This document shows positions 5,665 to 7,531 of a DNA stretch of 7,531 nt, in pieces. Under the pieces are notes generated by a model, which worked only from the letters and a program-made list of their open reading frames with translations, was not told the DNA's origin and did not search any database. The translations under genes were made by a program, and so were the position numbers. Numbering within the stretch: the stretch's first letter is position 1; every line of letters starts with the position of its first letter. The stretch comes from an uncultured Collinsella sp. (lineage in GTDB: Bacteria > Actinomycetota > Coriobacteriia > Coriobacteriales > Coriobacteriaceae), in assembly GCA_900548075.1 (NCBI GenBank), contig URJD01000084.1, forward strand, positions 1 to 7,531, read 5' to 3'.

Positions 5665-6159
5665 CTAGTCCTTGGGCGTCCAGGACCAGAAGAAGTTGAT
5701 AAGGGCCACACGCGAGGCGGTATCGGTCTTCTTGTTGATTGAGGAAATGTGGCGATAGAGCGTGGAGCGCGAAAGGAAGAGCGTTGTGGCGATGTCCTGA
5801 ACGCTCTGGTCCGAAACGACCAATACCTCAAGAATATCGCGCTCGCGCTCTGTAAGCCCAAAGGTGGCGACGAAAGCATCGAGGCGTTCATCGGACGTGA
5901 GCTCCGCTGCCTCCACGGGCTCGGGGTCGAAGCATGTGGGCGCAAGATCCCCACCAAGATCGTCGGTGGCAAGCGGCAGGCCATCCTGCATCACGGCATC
6001 ATCGGCTCGTTGCCCCAACTGCCCCAGCAGCGCAATCGCAATGCCCACAAACATCACGAGCGCCGCACCAACCGCAGCCAGCACGTTTTGACTCGAGATA
6101 ATCGCCACCGCCGGCGCCGTCACGAGCATCGAGCACACGTTGTTGACGACGCGACCCAT
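5665..6159 (-). CDS. C-terminal part: two helices and LuxR DNA-binding domain
   Basis: In the second frame the meaningful sequence starts at MGRVVNN and gives two hydrophobic helices (SMLVTAPAVAIISS and AVGAALVMFVGIAIALLG). An acidic linker follows, then a GerE/LuxR helix-turn-helix beginning FGLTERERDILEVL, with IATTLFLSRSTLYRHISSI as the recognition region and RVALINFF at its end. The frame is open up to 6336, but upstream of 6160 it is arginine- and histidine-rich and unlike protein. No ribosome site precedes the ATG at 6159, so separate translation is unlikely. Confidence 0.65.
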   Translation of the reverse strand: MGRVVNNVCSMLVTAPAVAIISSQNVLAAVGAALVMFVGIAIALLGQLGQRADDAVMQDGLPLATDDLGGDLAPTCFDPEPVEAAELTSDERLDAFVATFGLTERERDILEVLVVSDQSVQDIATTLFLSRSTLYRHISSINKKTDTASRVALINFFWSWTPKD

Positions 6160-7208
6160 GCACGGCCAAAATATGACCAGCGCGCATAGAGCGAGACGGC
6201 GGCATATTTTGTGGTAAAGAACACCACGAAAAAGCCCGAGCCCAGATAAAAAATGATCGTGGCAGCGAGCTCGTTGCCACCATTGCCGTCGACGATGAGC
6301 ACAAAGAACGAAAGCGTGGACAGTATGGCGGCACATGTCATGCCGATATTCATATACGAGCGGCCGTGCAGGTCAAATAGTGCGCCAGCGACCAACGAGC
6401 TCACGACAAGCAGCAGGCGCGGCCAATCGCCCAAATCGACGGCTCCGACAGCATGCAAGGTCGTGAAGCCCGCGTTGAGAGCGGCGAATACGCTGGAAAG
6501 ATACGCCGTCGCCACGGTCAGGCGAACTACGGCGCGACGGAATGCCGCCTTTGCCTCGGGATCGTCATGCCACTTGGCGCCATATTCCAGAGCATCTACC
6601 GAAAGCCCGGCAGCACTGGGTTCAAAGTTGGGGTCGGACTCGTCGCGCAGCTTGGCGCGTCGGGCACCGTGGAGCAACGCCACCTGCGCGATCGCACAGA
6701 CGACCAGAACAGCCTGCTGAGGAATACCGACAGGCATCACCATGTGGTTGATCACCTGTACCAGAACGCCCATGGCATAGGAAAGTGCGGCGGCGCGCGC
6801 CAGGCAGGGCGTCTGCGCAAAACGCCGCGCAAGATTGGCATGGGCGGTCGATCCGCAATAGCCCAGGGCGCAGCACGCCACCAGGCCGCCGGCAATTACT
6901 ACCTCAAACCGCACTGCCGTAATCATCAGCAGCAACGCCGATACCAACAGCACGCCTGTAATATCGCTCGTCGCATCGATCGTCTGGGGAAGGCGATAGT
7001 ACAGAAATGGGCGCACGAAAAAGCCAATCACGCTCGCGCCGACAACGATGCTCTCGTAGATGACGACCTCACTCGATGGCACGAACTCGGCTATGCGCAC
7101 ATCAAAGAGATACTCGCACGCCAAAAACGTGAAGAAGAACAGCGCCAGGCATATAATCTCCCGAATGCCCCGACGCAGATATGCGATTGTGTCTCCCATG
7201 CCCCTCAT
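6120..7208 (-). CDS. N-terminal membrane part of the LuxR-type regulator
   Basis: This frame encodes about ten hydrophobic helices: roughly residues 17-34, 46-66, 80-115 (two), 130-150, 160-176, then 229-247, 262-280, 290-305 and 315-335. A hydrophilic loop (about 180-225, rich in Asp, Glu, Lys and Arg) splits them into two groups, an MFS-like layout. I chose the ATG at 7208 because GGGGG lies six bases upstream; an in-frame TTG at 7229 has no site and the ATG at 7199 has AGGGG only one base away. After Gly-Arg-Ala near 6160 the frame runs into about 13 unrelated residues and stops at 6120. By family analogy this half senses a signal at the membrane; the signal is unknown. Confidence 0.65.
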   Translation of the reverse strand: MRGMGDTIAYLRRGIREIICLALFFFTFLACEYLFDVRIAEFVPSSEVVIYESIVVGASVIGFFVRPFLYYRLPQTIDATSDITGVLLVSALLLMITAVRFEVVIAGGLVACCALGYCGSTAHANLARRFAQTPCLARAAALSYAMGVLVQVINHMVMPVGIPQQAVLVVCAIAQVALLHGARRAKLRDESDPNFEPSAAGLSVDALEYGAKWHDDPEAKAAFRRAVVRLTVATAYLSSVFAALNAGFTTLHAVGAVDLGDWPRLLLVVSSLVAGALFDLHGRSYMNIGMTCAAILSTLSFFVLIVDGNGGNELAATIIFYLGSGFFVVFFTTKYAAVSLYARWSYFGRAWVASSTTCARCS

Positions 7209-7238
7209 GGTTAACCCCCAGCCGCTCAATTGTCTGGA

Positions 7239-7267
7239 AATCTATTTTAATAAAGAACCAGTCTCAA
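7239..7267 (-). promoter_or_regulatory. Promoter of the LuxR-type gene
   Basis: On the minus strand TTGAGA (7262-7267) is followed after 17 bases by TAGATT (7239-7244), matching the consensus at five and four of six positions. The spacer is AT-rich against a GC-rich background. A start near 7232 would leave about 24 bases before the ATG at 7208, which fits. Confidence 0.5.
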
Positions 7268-7393
7268 TATCGAAGCCAGGCTCGAAATGCTGCCAATTCG
7301 ACCCCAGCCGTCCACATCACGCCGCGATTTTGAGCCGCATGGACCAAAAGGGACGCGCGCGACCTCTAGCTCGGCCAGGAGTGTCTCCAACTA
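7268..7393. other. Intergenic stretch without recognised features
   Basis: Upstream of the LuxR-type promoter I find no credible gene, RNA or repeat. A short stretch at 7343-7356 containing CCAAAAGGGAC recalls part of REP-like copy 1 in reverse, but it cannot form the hairpin. Confidence 0.3.
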
Positions 7394-7424
7394 CCACTCA
7401 TTTAAGTACGTCCCCAATGAGTGG
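7394..7424 (+). repeat. REP-like hairpin copy 6 (perfect, different stem)
   Basis: CCACTCATT (7394-7402) pairs perfectly with AATGAGTGG (7416-7424) around TAAGTACGTCCCC (7403-7415). The loop matches the others, but the outer stem differs from the GACTAGTC type on both sides at once, so base pairing is preserved while sequence is not. Confidence 0.8.
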
Positions 7425-7441
7425 CCGAAGAGTGCCCCCGC

Positions 7442-7476
7442 GACTAGTCGTTTAAGTACGTCCCCAATGACTAGTC
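7442..7476 (+). repeat. REP-like hairpin copy 7 (best copy)
   Basis: GACTAGTCGTT (7442-7452) pairs with AATGACTAGTC (7466-7476) over 11 positions with one G-T wobble, around TAAGTACGTCCCC (7453-7465). It lies 17 bases after copy 6 in the same orientation and has the same stem as copy 3, about 6 kb away. From 7477 to the window end (7531) I see nothing further. Confidence 0.8.
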
Positions 7477-7531
7477 AAAAATGGGCCATGTGTCCCAGTT
7501 GTGGAGACCTCTTGAGCCGTCTGGGTATCGT

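Larger units (their letters stand above)
5665..7208 (-). pseudogene. Membrane-anchored LuxR-type regulator, frameshifted
   Basis: Two overlapping minus-strand frames together make one protein of the kind abundant in Coriobacteriia: a roughly 12-helix membrane domain followed by a C-terminal LuxR helix-turn-helix. The first frame ends at 6120 and the second carries the rest to 5665. Sense passes between frames near 6160: SYFGRA in the first leads into MGRVVNN in the second, and adding one base there gives a continuous product of about 514 residues. I see no slippery heptamer of the X XXY YYZ type at the junction, so a one-base deletion or a sequencing or assembly error is likelier than programmed frameshifting. 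If real, the DNA-binding half is separated from its membrane sensor and the regulator is probably inactive. Confidence 0.75.

Noticed and set aside
6120..6336. Programmed -1 frameshift in the LuxR-type gene
   Set aside because: The frames overlap for about 217 bases, but no X XXY YYZ heptamer or adjacent stem is seen where meaning switches, and this family is not known to use frameshifting.
2644..7518. Shared 10-mer GGCTCAAGAG (2644-2653, and reversed near 7509-7518)
   Set aside because: The flanks do not match, so it is probably chance.

Overview
The window reads as a high-GC chromosomal segment of a gut-type actinobacterium of the class Coriobacteriia, most likely Collinsella or a close relative. 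This is inference from gene style: a LuxR-type regulator fused to a multi-pass membrane domain, an RpiR regulator next to a divergent gene, a stand-alone pyrE, a P3B magnesium ATPase, and GC-rich coding sequence separated by AT-richer repeat islands.

Layout, left to right. Positions 1-24 hold the first eight codons of a gene on the minus strand, with a clear ribosome site and a perfect TATAAT box. Next is an RpiR/SIS-family regulator (350-1204, +). A 405-base repeat island (1205-1609) follows, with REP-like hairpins, two other hairpins, a 99-base near-perfect hairpin and a short hairpin just behind pyrE. Then comes pyrE (1610-2293, -), divergent from an mgtA-type Mg2+ ATPase (2730-5498, +). 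The 436-base gap between them carries an mgtA promoter and a long structured leader with a 23-codon upstream ORF. A 67-base hairpin separates mgtA from a convergent membrane-bound LuxR regulator (5665-7208, -), which is broken by a one-base frameshift near 6160. The right end (7209-7531) holds that gene's promoter and two more REP-like hairpins.

The genes do not form one pathway. They are sugar or amino-sugar regulation (RpiR with its divergent neighbour), pyrimidine synthesis (PyrE), magnesium uptake (MgtA) and an environmental sensor-regulator (LuxR type).

Two things stand out. First, seven scattered hairpins share a 13-nt loop (consensus near TAAGNACGTCCCC) while some stems differ completely and still pair. 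That points to a mobile or processed REP-like family rather than random repeats. Second, the mgtA leader can form a roughly 20-bp long-range helix whose 5' arm lies inside the upstream ORF and whose 3' arm contains a T-run. That is an arrangement suited to translation-coupled control.
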